From Azolla caroliniana (lineage: Eukaryota; Polypodiophyta), in NCBI GenBank assembly GCA_043228905.1, contig JBHGNT010000015.1, positions 18,290,001 through 18,354,000 of the forward strand: a stretch of 64,000 nt of DNA. Direction: 5' to 3'. Shown piece by piece: positions 1 through 9,989 of the stretch. Position 1 is the stretch's first letter. Each line of letters starts with the position of its first letter. The notes beneath the pieces are model-generated. The model was not told where the DNA came from, ran no database searches, and saw only the letters and a program-made list of their open reading frames with translations. Made by a program: the position numbers and the translations under genes.

Positions 1-2774
1 AGGAGCTGAACGTGGCAGCCGACACTGCCGGTGAGCTGTGGCACAAGAGACTGTGCCACATGAGTGAGAAGGGGATGAAGAGGCTTGCCGAAGACAACCT
101 TATTCCAGTGAAGCATGTGCACCTGGAGAAGTGCACCGACTGCCTGGCCGGTAAGCAAAACCGGACCTCCTTCCACTCAAGGCCACCGACGAGACGTAGC
201 GCACCATTGGAGCTGGTGCACACCGATGTGTGTCAGGTAGAAACGAAGTCACATGGCGGAGCCCAGTACTTCGTAACATTCATTGATGATCACAGCCAGA
301 AGCTGTGGACGGCACCGTTGAAGACAAAGGACCAAGTATTGTCCGTCTTCAAAGAACTCCACGCGAGAGTGGAAAGGGAATCCGGCAAGAAGCTGAAAGC
401 AATACGAGCGGATAACGGAGGGGAATACCGGGGGCAGTTCCAGGAGTACTGTCGCTCGAAGGGGATCCGGCTCGAGTTTACTGTGCCGAAGACGCCGGAA
501 CTGAACGGGCTGGCCGAGAGGATGAACCGGACCATAATGGAGAGGGTCCGGAGTATGCTGGCGCATGCGAAATTACCCAAGGGGTTTTGGGCTGAGGCGA
601 TGTCGACGGCGACATACGTGATAAACAGATCACCCTCAGTACCTTTGGACGGAGACACGCCGCAGAGAGTGTGGACCGGTAGGGAAGTATCCTACCGGCA
701 TCTGAAGGTGTTCGGGTGTCTCGCATACGTGCATGTGGCAAAGGACCGGAGAGGAAAGCTAGATCCAAAGACCCGGCCATGCATATTCCTCGGTTACGGT
801 GACGACGAGTTCGGCTACCGAGTATGGGACCCGGTCGACAAGAAGATATTCAGGAGTCGAGACATCATCTTCATGGAGGACAAGACACTCGCCGACTGGG
901 AGTCGGAGAAGAAGATGAAGAGCTCCAAGTCGACCGGTGAGGATAAACTCTACGAGGAGCAGTCCCGACCGGCAAGGGACCGGTTAACACTCGAGGATCC
1001 GGCCGAAGACGGTGAAGAAACAGAACCGGCCGAAGAAGATGAAACTGATACCGGAACCGGCCCCGATCCCGAAATGGATTCGGATGAAGAGGAAACGGAG
1101 GAGCCGGTTACCGAAGCTCCGGAACGGAGATATCCTCTAAGAGAGAGAAGGGCCCCCCGGAGATTTCCGGAACCAGAGCACGTGCTGCTAACAGACGAGG
1201 GGGAGCCGGAAAGTTTTGAAGAAGCAAAACAAGACACCCAGAGCCGCAGGTGGTTGAGTGCCATGCAGGACGAGATGGATTCCCTGCATGAGAATCACAC
1301 ATATGAACTTGTGGAGTTGCCGAAAGGAAAGCGGGCACTTCGAAACAAGTGGGTGTTCAAGCTGAAACCGGGAGATGCCGGAAACCCCCCGAGATACAAA
1401 GCCAGGATCGTGGTGAAGGGGTTTCAGCAAAAGAAGGGCGTCGACTTCGACGAGATATTTGCCCCGGTAGTAAAGATGACCTCCATCCGGACGGTGCTGA
1501 GCATAGCGGCAAGCATGGACCTCGAGGTAGAACAGATGGACGTGAAGACGGCATTCCTTCACGGCGACCTCGATGAAGAGATCTACATGCAGCAACCGGA
1601 AGGATTCGAGAAGAAAGGGAAGGAGCACCTGGTATGCCGGTTGAAGAAGAGCCTTTACGGACTGAAGCAGGCTCCCCGGCAATGGTACCGGAAGTTCGAC
1701 TCCTTCATGACCGACGAAGGGTACCACAAAACGCAGTCTGACCACTGCGTGTTTGTGAAGAAGTTCGAAGGAGGAGACTCTCTAATACTCCTCTTGTACG
1801 TGGACGACATGTTGATCGTCGGACGGGACCAGGTCAAGATACGGATGCTGAAGAAGGCTCTTCACCGAACCTTCTCAATGAAGGACTTGGGTCCGGCGAG
1901 ACAAATACTAGGGATGCACATCATCCGCGACCGGAGCAAGAAGCAGTTGTGGCTGTCACAGGAGAAGTACGTGACAAAGGTGCTTCAACGGTTCAACATG
2001 TCGGAAGCAAGACCGGTCGGATCAACCCTCCCGGCAAACTGCAAGCTGTCCAGCAAGCAAAGCCCCAGGACAAAGGCTGAGAAAGAGGACATGATGAAAG
2101 TACCATATGCCTCTGCTGTCGGAAGCTTGATGTACGCAATGGTGTGTACAAGACCAGACATTGGATACGCAGTCGGAGTGGTGAGCCGGTACATGAGCAA
2201 TCCCGGCAAAGAGCATTGGAATGCGGTCAAGTGGATACTCCGATACCTGAAGGGCACGGCAAACGTGTGCCTCCGATTCGGCTCCGGTAAGCCTGAACTC
2301 GACGGCTTCACCGATTCGGATATGTCGGCTGATGCAGATACCAGCCGGTCCACATCAGGGTATGTGATGACCTATGCAGGGGGAGCCGTTTCGTGGCAGT
2401 CGAGGCTACAGAAGACGGTTGCGTTGTCAACCACGGAGGCGGAGTACATGGCGGCTGTTGAAGCCGGCAAGGAAATAATATGGATGAAGGACTTCATTAG
2501 AGAGCTCGGTATCCGGCAGGAGGAGTACCGACTCTACTGCGACAGTCAGAGTGCCATCCACCTTGCGAAGAACGCGGCCTACCATTCCCGGACGAAACAC
2601 ATCCAGCGAAGATATCACTGGATCCGGGAAAGGATAGAAGACAAGGAGTTCGAGCTGACGAAGGTCCACACGGACGAGAACGGGTCAGATATGCTGACCA
2701 AGGTGCTCACACCCGACAAGCTGGAAGCGTGCCGGAAGAGGGTCGGATTGGAGAGACATCCCATGCCGAAGTGA
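1..2774 (+). CDS. Ty1/copia pol polyprotein, C1 element (5' partial)
   Basis: The frame is open to the window edge, so the gag and protease part lies outside. Domains in order: GAG-pre-integrase (LWHKRLCHMS, then a CTDC pair near 132-146); integrase core with D-D-E at VHTDVC (~225), RADNGGEY (~411) and NGLAERMNRT (~516); an acidic linker (~960-1200); RVT_2 reverse transcriptase starting near WVFKLK (1350), with the catalytic YVDDM near 1797; and RNase H with FTDSD, STTEAEY and CDSQSAI, ending KHIQRRYHWIRE. No stop or frameshift is visible in 2.7 kb. A purine tract and an LTR follow directly. The integrase-before-RT order defines copia. It copies and inserts the element through virus-like particles. 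Whether it is active cannot be judged without the 5' half. Confidence 0.95.
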   Translation, partial: ELNVAADTAGELWHKRLCHMSEKGMKRLAEDNLIPVKHVHLEKCTDCLAGKQNRTSFHSRPPTRRSAPLELVHTDVCQVETKSHGGAQYFVTFIDDHSQKLWTAPLKTKDQVLSVFKELHARVERESGKKLKAIRADNGGEYRGQFQEYCRSKGIRLEFTVPKTPELNGLAERMNRTIMERVRSMLAHAKLPKGFWAEAMSTATYVINRSPSVPLDGDTPQRVWTGREVSYRHLKVFGCLAYVHVAKDRRGKLDPKTRPCIFLGYGDDEFGYRVWDPVDKKIFRSRDIIFMEDKTLADWESEKKMKSSKSTGEDKLYEEQSRPARDRLTLEDPAEDGEETEPAEEDETDTGTGPDPEMDSDEEETEEPVTEAPERRYPLRERRAPRRFPEPEHVLLTDEGEPESFEEAKQDTQSRRWLSAMQDEMDSLHENHTYELVELPKGKRALRNKWVFKLKPGDAGNPPRYKARIVVKGFQQKKGVDFDEIFAPVVKMTSIRTVLSIAASMDLEVEQMDVKTAFLHGDLDEEIYMQQPEGFEKKGKEHLVCRLKKSLYGLKQAPRQWYRKFDSFMTDEGYHKTQSDHCVFVKKFEGGDSLILLLYVDDMLIVGRDQVKIRMLKKALHRTFSMKDLGPARQILGMHIIRDRSKKQLWLSQEKYVTKVLQRFNMSEARPVGSTLPANCKLSSKQSPRTKAEKEDMMKVPYASAVGSLMYAMVCTRPDIGYAVGVVSRYMSNPGKEHWNAVKWILRYLKGTANVCLRFGSGKPELDGFTDSDMSADADTSRSTSGYVMTYAGGAVSWQSRLQKTVALSTTEAEYMAAVEAGKEIIWMKDFIRELGIRQEEYRLYCDSQSAIHLAKNAAYHSRTKHIQRRYHWIRERIEDKEFELTKVHTDENGSDMLTKVLTPDKLEACRKRVGLERHPMPK

Positions 2775-2784
2775 AGGGGGAGTT

Positions 2785-3484
2785 TGTTGGGATTTCGGTC
2801 CCTCCGGATGGGATGTCCGGAGATGAATGACGGCAAGCCCGGTTGCGGTTACGGTGCCGGATGATGAAGACCCCGGCTACGGAGCCGGATGATGAAGACC
2901 CCGGCTACGGTGCCGGATGATGAAGACCCCGGCTACGGAGCCGGATGATGAAGACCCCGGCTACGGAGCCGGATGATGAATACCCCGGCTACGGAGCCGG
3001 ATGCTGAAGACCCCGGTTACGGAGCCGGATGACGAATGTACCCGGAGGGAGATCCGGATGCGGGGACATATTTGTGAATATGTTTGCCAAGAGCCCTTGA
3101 GGCTATATTTGTAAATAGCCCGAAAGTCATATGTGTATAAATATGACTTAGGGCAAACAGTTTTATGTTGTTGCTCATTTTTCATGAGAAGTGAGAGCAG
3201 CTGAGAGAGAGAGTGAGAGACGAAGAGGTCGTTGCCTCTGTGTATTACCGCCGCCTGTGGCGAAGACAGTGTGCTCAAGGTTGTTGCCTTGTAGCTTCAC
3301 CAGTGTACATCCCTGTTCATAGTGATAGTTGGAGTTTGAGGACTCCCGTGGTTTTTCCCATTTAGGGCTTTCCACGTAAAACATCCAGTGTACCTTTCTC
3401 TCTATTGTTTTGTGCATTTTCTATTTCCTGTTTTCTGTGAGTTGATCCCATTCCTCGGTTGTGGCCGAGCACTGTTTTTCAACA
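2785..3484 (+). repeat. 3' LTR of copia C1
   Basis: The LTR starts TGTTGGG directly after the pol stop and a purine-rich tract (2774-2782, AAGGGGGAG). It most likely ends ...CAACA at 3484, which mirrors the TGTTG start. Two solo LTRs of the same family (7166-7680 minus, 17490-18097 plus) share the start TGTTRGGATTTCGG, the central block around TATAAATATGAC-TAGGGCAAAC, and the late block CTCGGTTGTGGCC. The other LTR lies left of the window, so the TSD cannot be tested and the 3' end could be off by a few bases (CA also occurs at 3480-3481). Confidence 0.85.
2856..3036 (+). repeat. 28-bp minisatellite inside the C1 LTR
   Basis: About six head-to-tail copies of a 28-bp unit of the form GCCGGATGATGAAGACCCCG plus GCTACGGA. 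Copies start near 2856, 2884, 2912, 2940, 2968 and 2996, and a decayed one near 3024. The related solo LTR at 17490 has only a loose version here, so the array expanded in this lineage. Confidence 0.85.
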
Positions 3485-4329
3485 GGAAATTGATACACTT
3501 GTGTTGCCATTTCCCTTTCGAATGCCGCTCGTGCTCTGCTGAGTTCCAATATGGACTCTGGGTTTGGTTTGTAAGGCTCGTCATGGAGAATAGTGGTCGT
3601 GGCATATTCTGCCGCAGTTGCGATGACGTCTATTTCAAACAGCGGAATAATCTGAGGGTGCTCGTCGAGGTATGCCTCTAATTCTGCATCCTCCAACCTA
3701 GCCAGCATATTTATATCTTCTGCATATAATGGTGTTATACCCTTGGGTTGTGGCGTGCTTCCTTCCATAGGTACGCGAACCTTGGTGCGTCCGTGTCGGA
3801 AACTGATACACTTGTGTTGCCAGCTCTGCTTGATATTTGCTGCCCGAAGCCATGGTCTGCCCAGAAGCACTGGGTACGCCCCTGGGGCGTCCAAGGCGAG
3901 GACGACCGCCGAGATGTCGAATCGGTGTCCGCCCACGATAATGCCTATTTTGCGAATTAACCCCAATGGTCGTACTGAGTGGGTATCTGCCATTCGGAGC
4001 CAGAATGGGCAAGCCTCCCATTCTGAAATGCCTAACTACTCACAAGTTTTCGCGCTAATTACATTGACGCCTGAGCCGCCGTCGATTACGCATCCAGGAA
4101 TTTCCTGTCCGTGTATTATTAACGTAATAGCCGGGTTGTGTTGATCCACTACCGGCGGTCCATCGCTAACGTTTGTAAGGGTTGTAGCGATACTCACCCG
4201 TTCTTCCATGGTCTGGCGGAAGCGTGGGAGTAGTTGCAACAGTTTCTCCATGGTTAACGTGATCTCATAGCCCGTTAACGCCTGCAAAATGAGGTCTAGG
4301 ACCGGTCTTTCATCCTCTACTCGCTCCAT
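3485..4329 (-). pseudogene. Gypsy protease and linker remnant, element G1
   Basis: The minus-strand frame from 4329 has VIDGGSGVNVIS, a retropepsin-like active-site loop in which the usual D-S/T-G reads D-G-G. After a frame change near 4030, the frame 3993-3485 continues with the protease-domain end (VLLGRPWLRAAN) and an acidic linker before the expected RT. The reading breaks at the C1 LTR boundary. It cannot make a working product as it stands. Confidence 0.65.
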
Positions 4330-4341
4330 TGTGTTCGGGGA

Positions 4342-5090
4342 CTACTTCCGCATGCATTCCGTATTTGTCGCGTTTGCTTTTTCCACCCACGCTTGGGCTT
4401 GTCGGCGTACCTCGTCTTGCGCAGCCCAATCAGCTATTTTTGTTTGTTGGCGTGTCGTGACTTGTTGCACTTCCGCCGTAATCATATTGACAGCGGGCCC
4501 CTTTCCCTTGCGTGCTGGGCATTGCGTGGCATAATGTTCGGGTTGCTGACAAATAAAACAATGGATGCTTGATTCACCCTTCTCGGCTCCTGGTGGTGTG
4601 TGCCGCTCCCCTGGTGCTACTTGCTCCTTGCGGTCCGGCCTCATTTGTCGGAACGTACGCGGTGGCTGTTGTTTGTCCCGTCGTTGTTCCTGGTGCCGCT
4701 CATCTCCCGAGCTTTTGTCGTAACGTCTGTGTTCTCGATATTGTCATGGCTTACCATGATAACCATTGAAGTCGCCCCGTTTGTTTGTCGGCCGGTGGTT
4801 CTCGTAGCGCCGACCCCCTTTGGCATAACTCGAATGTCCACGATAATCCTCGTCCTCTGGTTCGTCCTCCTAGAATCGTTGTGATTTCGGCGATTCCGGT
4901 GGTGCCGGTCATCTCGTGGGTTGCGATCCCTATACCGTGGTCGGTCTTCTTGCCTCCTTTGTTCAGTCCGGTGTGGTGGTCGCTGCGTGTCCATGTTGCA
5001 GACTGCGGGATTGGCTTTGTTCAACATATTGTATTCGCATTGGTCAACTGTGTGAGCCTTCGAGTGGCAGATTGGGCAGTGGATTCGCAT
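4342..5090 (-). pseudogene. Gypsy nucleocapsid region with two CCHC knuckles, element G1
   Basis: Two C-x2-C-x4-H-x4-C zinc knuckles occur in overlapping frames on the minus strand: CPICHSKAHTVDQC (frame 5090-4641) and CFICQQPEHYATQC (frame 4644-4342). Between them lies low-complexity Arg/Asp/Asn-rich sequence typical of nucleocapsid. These are the downstream parts of the gag at 5137-6006. The frame changes show that the gag-pol reading frame is no longer continuous. Confidence 0.7.
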
Positions 5091-5136
5091 ATTTGCACTC
5101 CACTGCGGAATGCCTCGAGTTCAAGAAAATCGTGCA

Positions 5137-6006
5137 CTAGACTGCTTGACGAAACTGGCGTTCCTCGTCCTGAGGTAACGCTTGTCGTAAGGAGGACATA
5201 GAAAACCTTTCCTCCTCGTCATCCAACTCGAGTTGTAACGCTCGTTCAATTACCATATCCGCCGTCTCCCCTTTCACGCTATTGTTGTTGAGCGTTGCCC
5301 AGACGGACCGGCGTAAAGCTTCTAGAAATGTTTCCCGAGCCTCGTCCTCCGCGGGGCTCAATTCCAGTTTCCGTCGTAAATTTTGGAAATGTAAGCTGAA
5401 GTCTGCTATCGTCTCGTTCGGCAGTTGCTTAATCGTGTAAAACTGTCCGAGGATTTTGCGTTGTGGAACCCTCCGATGGAAGAACCACAAGAAAGCAGAC
5501 TGCAGTTGATCGAAGGTTGTTATTGCTGGTAAATCCATCTGTGAATGCCAAAATGCCGCTCGCCCATCCAATGTTAACCCGAACTCCGTCATTTTCGACT
5601 GGTGTGCTACCACCTCCGAAAGGCTCTGCACCATGTGGTTCGCATTCCAGACATTCAGGAACATGCGAATATGAGTTGCGGCATCAGTTTCGCCGTTAAA
5701 GCAGGGGTAGGCAAAGGCCATGGTGGGGGCTACAGCAGGTCGGGAAAGACCACAGGGTGGCTGTGGTGAGTGTAGTCCCCGCGTCTCGTCGGGGTATTTG
5801 GAGAGCGAAGAATCACCTTTGTACTCACGGCAAGTAGTACTGAGGTTGCTGAGGCGAGGCTTTTGCCGTGCGCGTTCTTCTGCCTGGCGTGTGACGGACC
5901 TTGTTATTGGCCGGTCTTGTCGTGTTGGTTCTCTGGGGCGTCTGCGGCTAAACATCCATTCGTCGTTGCTCGTCCGTGAGAAGACACAAATCACCAAGCG
6001 TGCCAA
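5137..6006 (-). CDS. Gypsy gag (Retrotrans_gag domain), element G1
   Basis: A 289-residue open frame. An Arg-rich N-terminus (RRRPREPTRQDRP) is followed by a Retrotrans_gag-like core (about residues 110-260) with the usual pattern: HIRMFLNVW, GRAAFWHSQMD, TTFDQLQSAFLWFF, FSLHFQNLRRKL. It would form the capsid of the virus-like particle. The N-terminus is homologous to the fragment at 17097. The frame ends at a TAG near 5137, just before the zinc-knuckle region that normally continues gag, so the polyprotein is probably broken here. An upstream in-frame start inside the leader is possible, so the exact start is uncertain. Confidence 0.8.
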   Translation of the reverse strand: MARLVICVFSRTSNDEWMFSRRRPREPTRQDRPITRSVTRQAEERARQKPRLSNLSTTCREYKGDSSLSKYPDETRGLHSPQPPCGLSRPAVAPTMAFAYPCFNGETDAATHIRMFLNVWNANHMVQSLSEVVAHQSKMTEFGLTLDGRAAFWHSQMDLPAITTFDQLQSAFLWFFHRRVPQRKILGQFYTIKQLPNETIADFSLHFQNLRRKLELSPAEDEARETFLEALRRSVWATLNNNSVKGETADMVIERALQLELDDEEERFSMSSLRQALPQDEERQFRQAV

Positions 6007-6009
6007 AAG

Positions 6010-6449
6010 TGTTGCTGATTAGGAACACAGTCCGCGGTCAATCCTTCGACCTAGACCTCCAAGTGGGTGTGGAACAACGAATAGGCGTCTAAGCGTAATG
6101 CGTAGGGGAATGTTCACTGTAACCTATCAGCGTATAAGGGAGATGGCTACAACCAAATCCTTAGCAAGGGTTACACTTACATTCTTACACGCTCAGGTCT
6201 TCAAGACACACACAGTGGATTAGCCGTAGCTATACACAGAGAATCAGAGAAGATAGAATTCTATTATGAGACGTTTCTTTACATTCCCAAAATTACACGC
6301 TCCCTCTATCAGAGTTTTTCTGCCCTTTATATACGCAGGGTCTATTTAGCCGTTCACGCTTCCTGCGCGAACTGTTACATGCGTTATGATCTTATATTAT
6401 TTCTTATTCCTACGCTCTTGTGCGTCGGTTACTATTCCGGCGAACAACA
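6010..6449 (-). repeat. 5' LTR of gypsy G1
   Basis: On the minus strand the LTR starts TGTTGTTC (6449) and ends CAACA (6010), 440 bp. It has a TATA box (GTATATAAAGGGC, near 6335-6350) and a block near 6140 (GGTTGTAGCCATCTCC) shared with the LTRs at 16565 and 31186. The start could be 6452, because the TGT motif is repeated. To its right the sequence switches at once to G2-b coding sequence. Confidence 0.75.
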
Positions 6450-7133
6450 ACATCCAACCCCATTTCCGCAATGATCTCATACATCTCGACCAATTCCAGC
6501 AGAACTACCTGAACTCCTTGGCTATTCTCTTCCGCAAGCTCTTGAAGTTGTTGTAGCATGCTTCCATAGAATACTTCTTCGACTACTCCCATGATTTCTT
6601 TGTCTTCTTTTATGATTGATGCAGAACCGTAGCTCATCCTACATCTTCTGGAATTCTTTCCTCATTAATTTGGTCACGGCCATGTACGTAGATGCCCCAT
6701 TCGGACTGATTCGTACTTGTTTCACTCCGAGAGCTTTCTACCTATGTGGGGTATCAGGGCTTCTTGGACTATCACTTCCCCACTCCGCAATAGTCCACTT
6801 TAAAAATCCATTATTGTTTGGGACAAGAGCTCTCTCTTGTTCCTTTTGTGATTTGATGGCATAGTTAGGAATTGAACAGTTTTGCCTCCACTTTGGCTCC
6901 AAATCCGTGCCCGAATCTTCCATCCATGACTGGTGTTTATAGGCCACTTCCCCTTCCGGTAGAACTCCTTGGACATGAGATTGATTTCCGATCCATGATT
7001 AATCAATGCAACTACGGGAGCTTTGATGTTTCCAATTCGACTAGAGTCTCCTTAGTTGCTCGTGCCCAGTGTGGCTTTGTGTAGTGAGAGTTTGGAATCT
7101 CATCCTCCACTTTTGTGTCGTTCATTAGAACGG
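6450..7133 (-). pseudogene. Gypsy G2-b protease fragment (left part of split element)
   Basis: Minus-strand frames encode HYTKPHWARATKET, then INHGSEINLMSKEFYRKGKW (retropepsin-like, residues around 7006-6900), and near 6600-6470 EIMGVVEEVFYGSMLQQL and EMYEIIAEMG. The same three blocks occur in the same order in G3 (28705-27850). The pieces are in different frames and truncated at 6449 by the G1 LTR. The upstream gag continues at 15675-16564 beyond the inserted G2-a. Joining 15675 to 7133 keeps the reading frame, which supports the nesting model. Confidence 0.75.
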
Positions 7134-8429
7134 TGTCATGAAGATTTCCGGCTATAGTGAGAAAATGACACGAAATATGCGGAATATTACTTGGCCACAA
7201 CCGAGTCTTAGATCGTGTCGTTTCGAATTGAACACCGAGAATGGGAATGGAGGTGAATACACGTACACACGGACAATATGAGAGAGGGTACACAGTATGT
7301 TTACGTGGAAAACCCTAAATGGGAAAAAACCACGGGAGTCCACAAACTCTAGCTATCACTATGTCAAGAGGAATACAACAGGTGAACACAAAGGCAACAA
7401 CCTCTTGCTCACAATCTTTGCCTGGCGGCGGTTACAACAGAAACTCGCTTTGTACAGCAGTTACACTCGATAACTCTATACAACAAATAATGACCACAAT
7501 TATAGTGTTTGCCCTAGGTCATATTTATACTAATATGACATTGGGACTATTTACAAATATAGCCCCAATGGGCTCTCAGAAACATATTTACCTATATGTC
7601 CCTTCATCCGGTGAGAGGTTCTCACTAGGTCTTCCTTGCTGGGTAATCATATCCCATCCAGAGGGACCGAAATCCTAACAGAAAACTGGATGGAATGCGC
7701 AAAGTCGTCAATGTGCAACATGTGCACCTGTACACTAGGAAATGTATGTAAAATAATAGGGGGGATATATATCCCACATTGTAACGTCCTTCCCTCCTTG
7801 TGCTATAAAAAGAAGGGAGGGTCTCTTGTGAAAGGGTTGCCCATTTTGAGTCAGGAGGGTATACCGTTGTGTCTCTTCTTCTTACTTTCTTACTTTCTTA
7901 CTTTCTTTTAGGGTTTCTGTTAGGTCTTCTTCTTCGTCATCGTGCGGGTGGAGTCTTTGTGTCTGTTAAGGGTTTAGTCCGGTTGAGAGCTCATATGTCC
8001 TAGGGGGTTTCACTTCCGCTCTGTCTCCGGTGCAAGACCCCACTCGGCGCGACGAGCCCTAGAGCTCCCCGATCGGCGGCTTGGCAGTAGACTGCTACTA
8101 TAACCTAATCTACCTTTGACCAGCTCGAAGCCGGAGTTGTATATATATATAAGTGAAGTTTTGTGCATATGTGTCTGTGTCGGTGTCTTTGGAGATCTTT
8201 CTTTCCGGTTTCTGTAGATAGGACGTGTGTGTCTAGTTGGTGTTGCGTGTGTGTCCTATTTCCTCTCTCATTCGGTTGGTTCCGGTACATATCCGGAAAC
8301 GCTTTGGTCGGTGTTCTGGCCAGTCGCCGGAAATGGTGAAGCTCAACCTTCTATACTCCGTCTCTCTCAGGTCCAAGACCCCGGTGGTCTCACCTCAGAT
8401 CTAATACATACCCGCGGATTTCCGCAACA
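7134..8429 (+). repeat. 5' LTR of G2-a, interrupted by a solo LTR
   Basis: The first 32 bp (7134-7165, TGTCATGAAGATTTCC...) align with the start of the 3' LTR at 14933. After the solo LTR and its TSD, sequence from 7681 resumes the alignment (GAAAACTGGATGG against GAAAACCTGATGG at 14958). It continues through a TATA box (GTGCTATAAAAAG, about 7800), the long TAGGGTTTCTGTTAGGTCTT block near 7912, and the end CCGCAACA at 8429. Confidence 0.8.
7166..7680 (-). repeat. Solo LTR of the C1 copia family, TSD GAAAA
   Basis: Read on the minus strand it starts TGTTAGGATTTCGG (7680) and ends ...CCGCATATTTCGTGTCA (7166). It is flanked by perfect 5-bp duplications GAAAA (7161-7165 and 7681-7685). Removing it together with one duplication restores the sequence seen in the undisturbed 3' LTR of G2-a. 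It is a product of LTR-LTR recombination after a full-length insertion. Confidence 0.9.
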
Positions 8430-8467
8430 TCTTTGGTGAACCCAACGTGAAAGGGCGCCAAGGGAGG

Positions 8468-8782
8468 ATGGAGTTAGAAGACGATGACTTCGCAAAGATG
8501 GTGGCCGAAGTGGTGATGGACTTTGGACGAGTGACGATGAGACGAGAGGAAGCGCAACAAGCGGTCAACTGTGTGGTCGAAAGAGTCGGGCATTTCAACA
8601 GGGACAAAGTCCCATTCTACTTGGAAGTTTACAACGTGGAAATCGAGGCGTTGAGACTGGAGTTCTTCTGTCGGGTCGCAACGAACCAGATGCACGTGGA
8701 AGTAAAGGAGCTCCGAGAAGCTCATAGTTCATGGGAGGCCTTCGAAGAGGCGCTCCTACAGGAATATGAGGAGCCAACATGA
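8468..8782 (+). pseudogene. gag fragment of G2-a
   Basis: About 105 residues from ATG 8468: MELEDDDFAKMVAEVV, then KVPFYLEVYNVEIEALRLEF, and VKELREAHSSWEAFEEALLQ. The block -F-Y-L-x-V-Y- followed by V-K-E-L-R-E-A-H and W-x-x-F-E-E-A-L resembles the capsid part of fungal-type gypsy gag as I remember it. An in-frame ATG at 8447 is possible. The frame stops at 8780 where the internal repeats begin, so this is the N-terminal capsid part only. Confidence 0.55.
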
Positions 8783-9030
8783 GACTGGAGAGATGGAGGA
8801 TGGTTGCGGGAGAACGAGATTCGGCAATACGGAGAAGTGTGGACGGAGTGGTCCCTCCACACCGGATCTGGAGACTTTGGCAGTCAAGCCAATGTGCCAA
8901 CATGAGACCGGAGAGATGGAAGGTGGTGGCGAGAGTACGTGGCCCGAGGCCAAAGTGTGTGAACAAAAGGATGAGGCCGGCGAGGTGGCCAAAAACGAGA
9001 CCACGGTGGGTGCGGAAGACGAAATCGGTC
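8777..9030 (+). repeat. Imperfect direct repeats inside G2-a
   Basis: Two units of roughly 120 bp, both starting CAACATGAGACYGGAGAGATG (8777 and 8898). A third, weaker relative (GGAGACTTTGGCATTCGAGC) lies on the other side of C2a at 14519. They replace the pol region and have no convincing long frame. Confidence 0.65.
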
Positions 9031-9122
9031 AAGATTGATCCGAGCAAACGATGAGTCAGCCCAACCGGAGGTGGATGTGGCAAGGGCTAGAGAGCCCAGA
9101 CAAAGATCAATACGGAGAAGAG

Positions 9123-9290
9123 TGTCGAATACCTGTGTATAATGGACGTATTCACACCATCCCGTTTTGGCCATTTATGTAATTAGCATAAAGGGTAGTT
9201 GCCCTAAGTCGGTCACTATATATAGTGACCTTGTAACCTCTTTGTGAGGTTGGTTGTTGTATTGTTGCTTTATGAAATAAGAAACTCTTT

Positions 9291-9349
<59 letters not shown>

Positions 9350-9434
9350 AACGACCTACAGTCTGTCATACACAGGGAATAAACAGGAATCGAGTGCTTC
9401 AAGATCTTCCGCACAGACGACATTGCTTCCAACA
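9123..9434 (+). repeat. 5' LTR of C2a
   Basis: 312 bp, TGTCGAATACC to CTTCCAACA. It contains a perfect 20-bp palindrome with a TATA core (9211-9230) and a 53-bp CT tract (9293-9345). Only the CT tract differs from the 3' LTR. Confidence 0.95.
9211..9230 (+). promoter_or_regulatory. TATA-box palindrome in the C2 LTR
   Basis: GGTCACTATATATAGTGACC is a perfect 20-bp inverted repeat centred on TATATA. It recurs at 14285-14304, and with one end base changed in C2b (19913-19932, 24974-24993). Position and sequence suit the core promoter of the element. Symmetry suggests bidirectional firing or a dimer-bound site, which is inference. Confidence 0.6.
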
Positions 9435-9436
9435 TC

Positions 9437-9448
9437 TGGTATCAGAGC
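9437..9448 (+). other. Primer binding site (tRNA-Met type) of C2a
   Basis: TGGTATCAGAGC, two bases after the LTR end, is the classical plant copia PBS complementary to the 3' end of initiator tRNA-Met. It primes minus-strand DNA synthesis. Confidence 0.93.
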
Positions 9449-9989
9449 CTGCACAGTGGTCGGTTCTTCAATCCGCTGTCGGCCGTCGTCTCTGCATTCG
9501 GTTCCCTGCGTCATTCGAAGAAGAGAGAAGAAGAAGAAAAACCAGGTTTGCATCTCATCGCGTTAGATCATCTTTGTTTGGAGTAAGCCAGCAGGTTGTA
9601 CTCCGCTCCCCGTGATCGTAACCGCTCGAGGTGAAATCCCCTTGTGCAACCCTGACAACAACCCAAATTCATGCTTCATCTGGCTGATCGACATTCGGGA
9701 AGATCAGTCGGATCCGTCTCTCTCGTCGCTGCAGTCAACCGAAGCAAAATCGGTTCAGATAATCGGTTTTAATAATCGGTATTCGGCATATATATCCGAC
9801 TCGGCAACATTCGGGAAGACCAGTCGGTTCTGTCCCTCAAGTTACCGGAGTCAATTCGAGCAAGTTCCGAAGCCGAACCGACTCGGGTTCAAATCCGACT
9901 AGAACGATATCGGGTGAGCCAACCGGCTGCACTCCAACAAGGTTCGTAGTCAACTCCGAACCGAGCTTCGTCAACTGAAACCGAATTTG

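Larger units (their letters stand above)
3485..6449 (-). mobile_element. Ty3/gypsy element G1, 5' LTR to protease region (truncated)
   Basis: Minus-strand gypsy. The 5' LTR is at 6449-6010, then a short leader, gag (6006-5137), two zinc knuckles (~5090-4342), a retropepsin-like region (~4329-3700) and a linker that stops abruptly at 3485 where the C1 LTR begins. Reverse transcriptase and integrase would lie further left, beyond C1 and outside the window, if C1 inserted into G1. The leader after the LTR (CTTTTGGCACGCTTGGTGAT on the minus strand) matches the leader of the plus-strand G1' copy at 17044, which ties the two families together. Confidence 0.8.

Noticed and set aside
12-2774. Many antisense and out-of-frame ORFs over copia and gypsy coding regions
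   Set aside because: Shadows of conserved retroelement frames, with no domain patterns of their own.
7178-7680. First reading of the solo LTR as starting at TGCGG (7178)
   Set aside because: No TSD fits that end. Moving it to TGACACG (7166) gives perfect GAAAA duplications and agrees with the end of the copy at 18097.
9987-9989. TTG as start codon of the C2a polyprotein
   Set aside because: The next codon is ATG (9990) and plants rarely start at TTG. The same applies to C2b (ATG at 24217).
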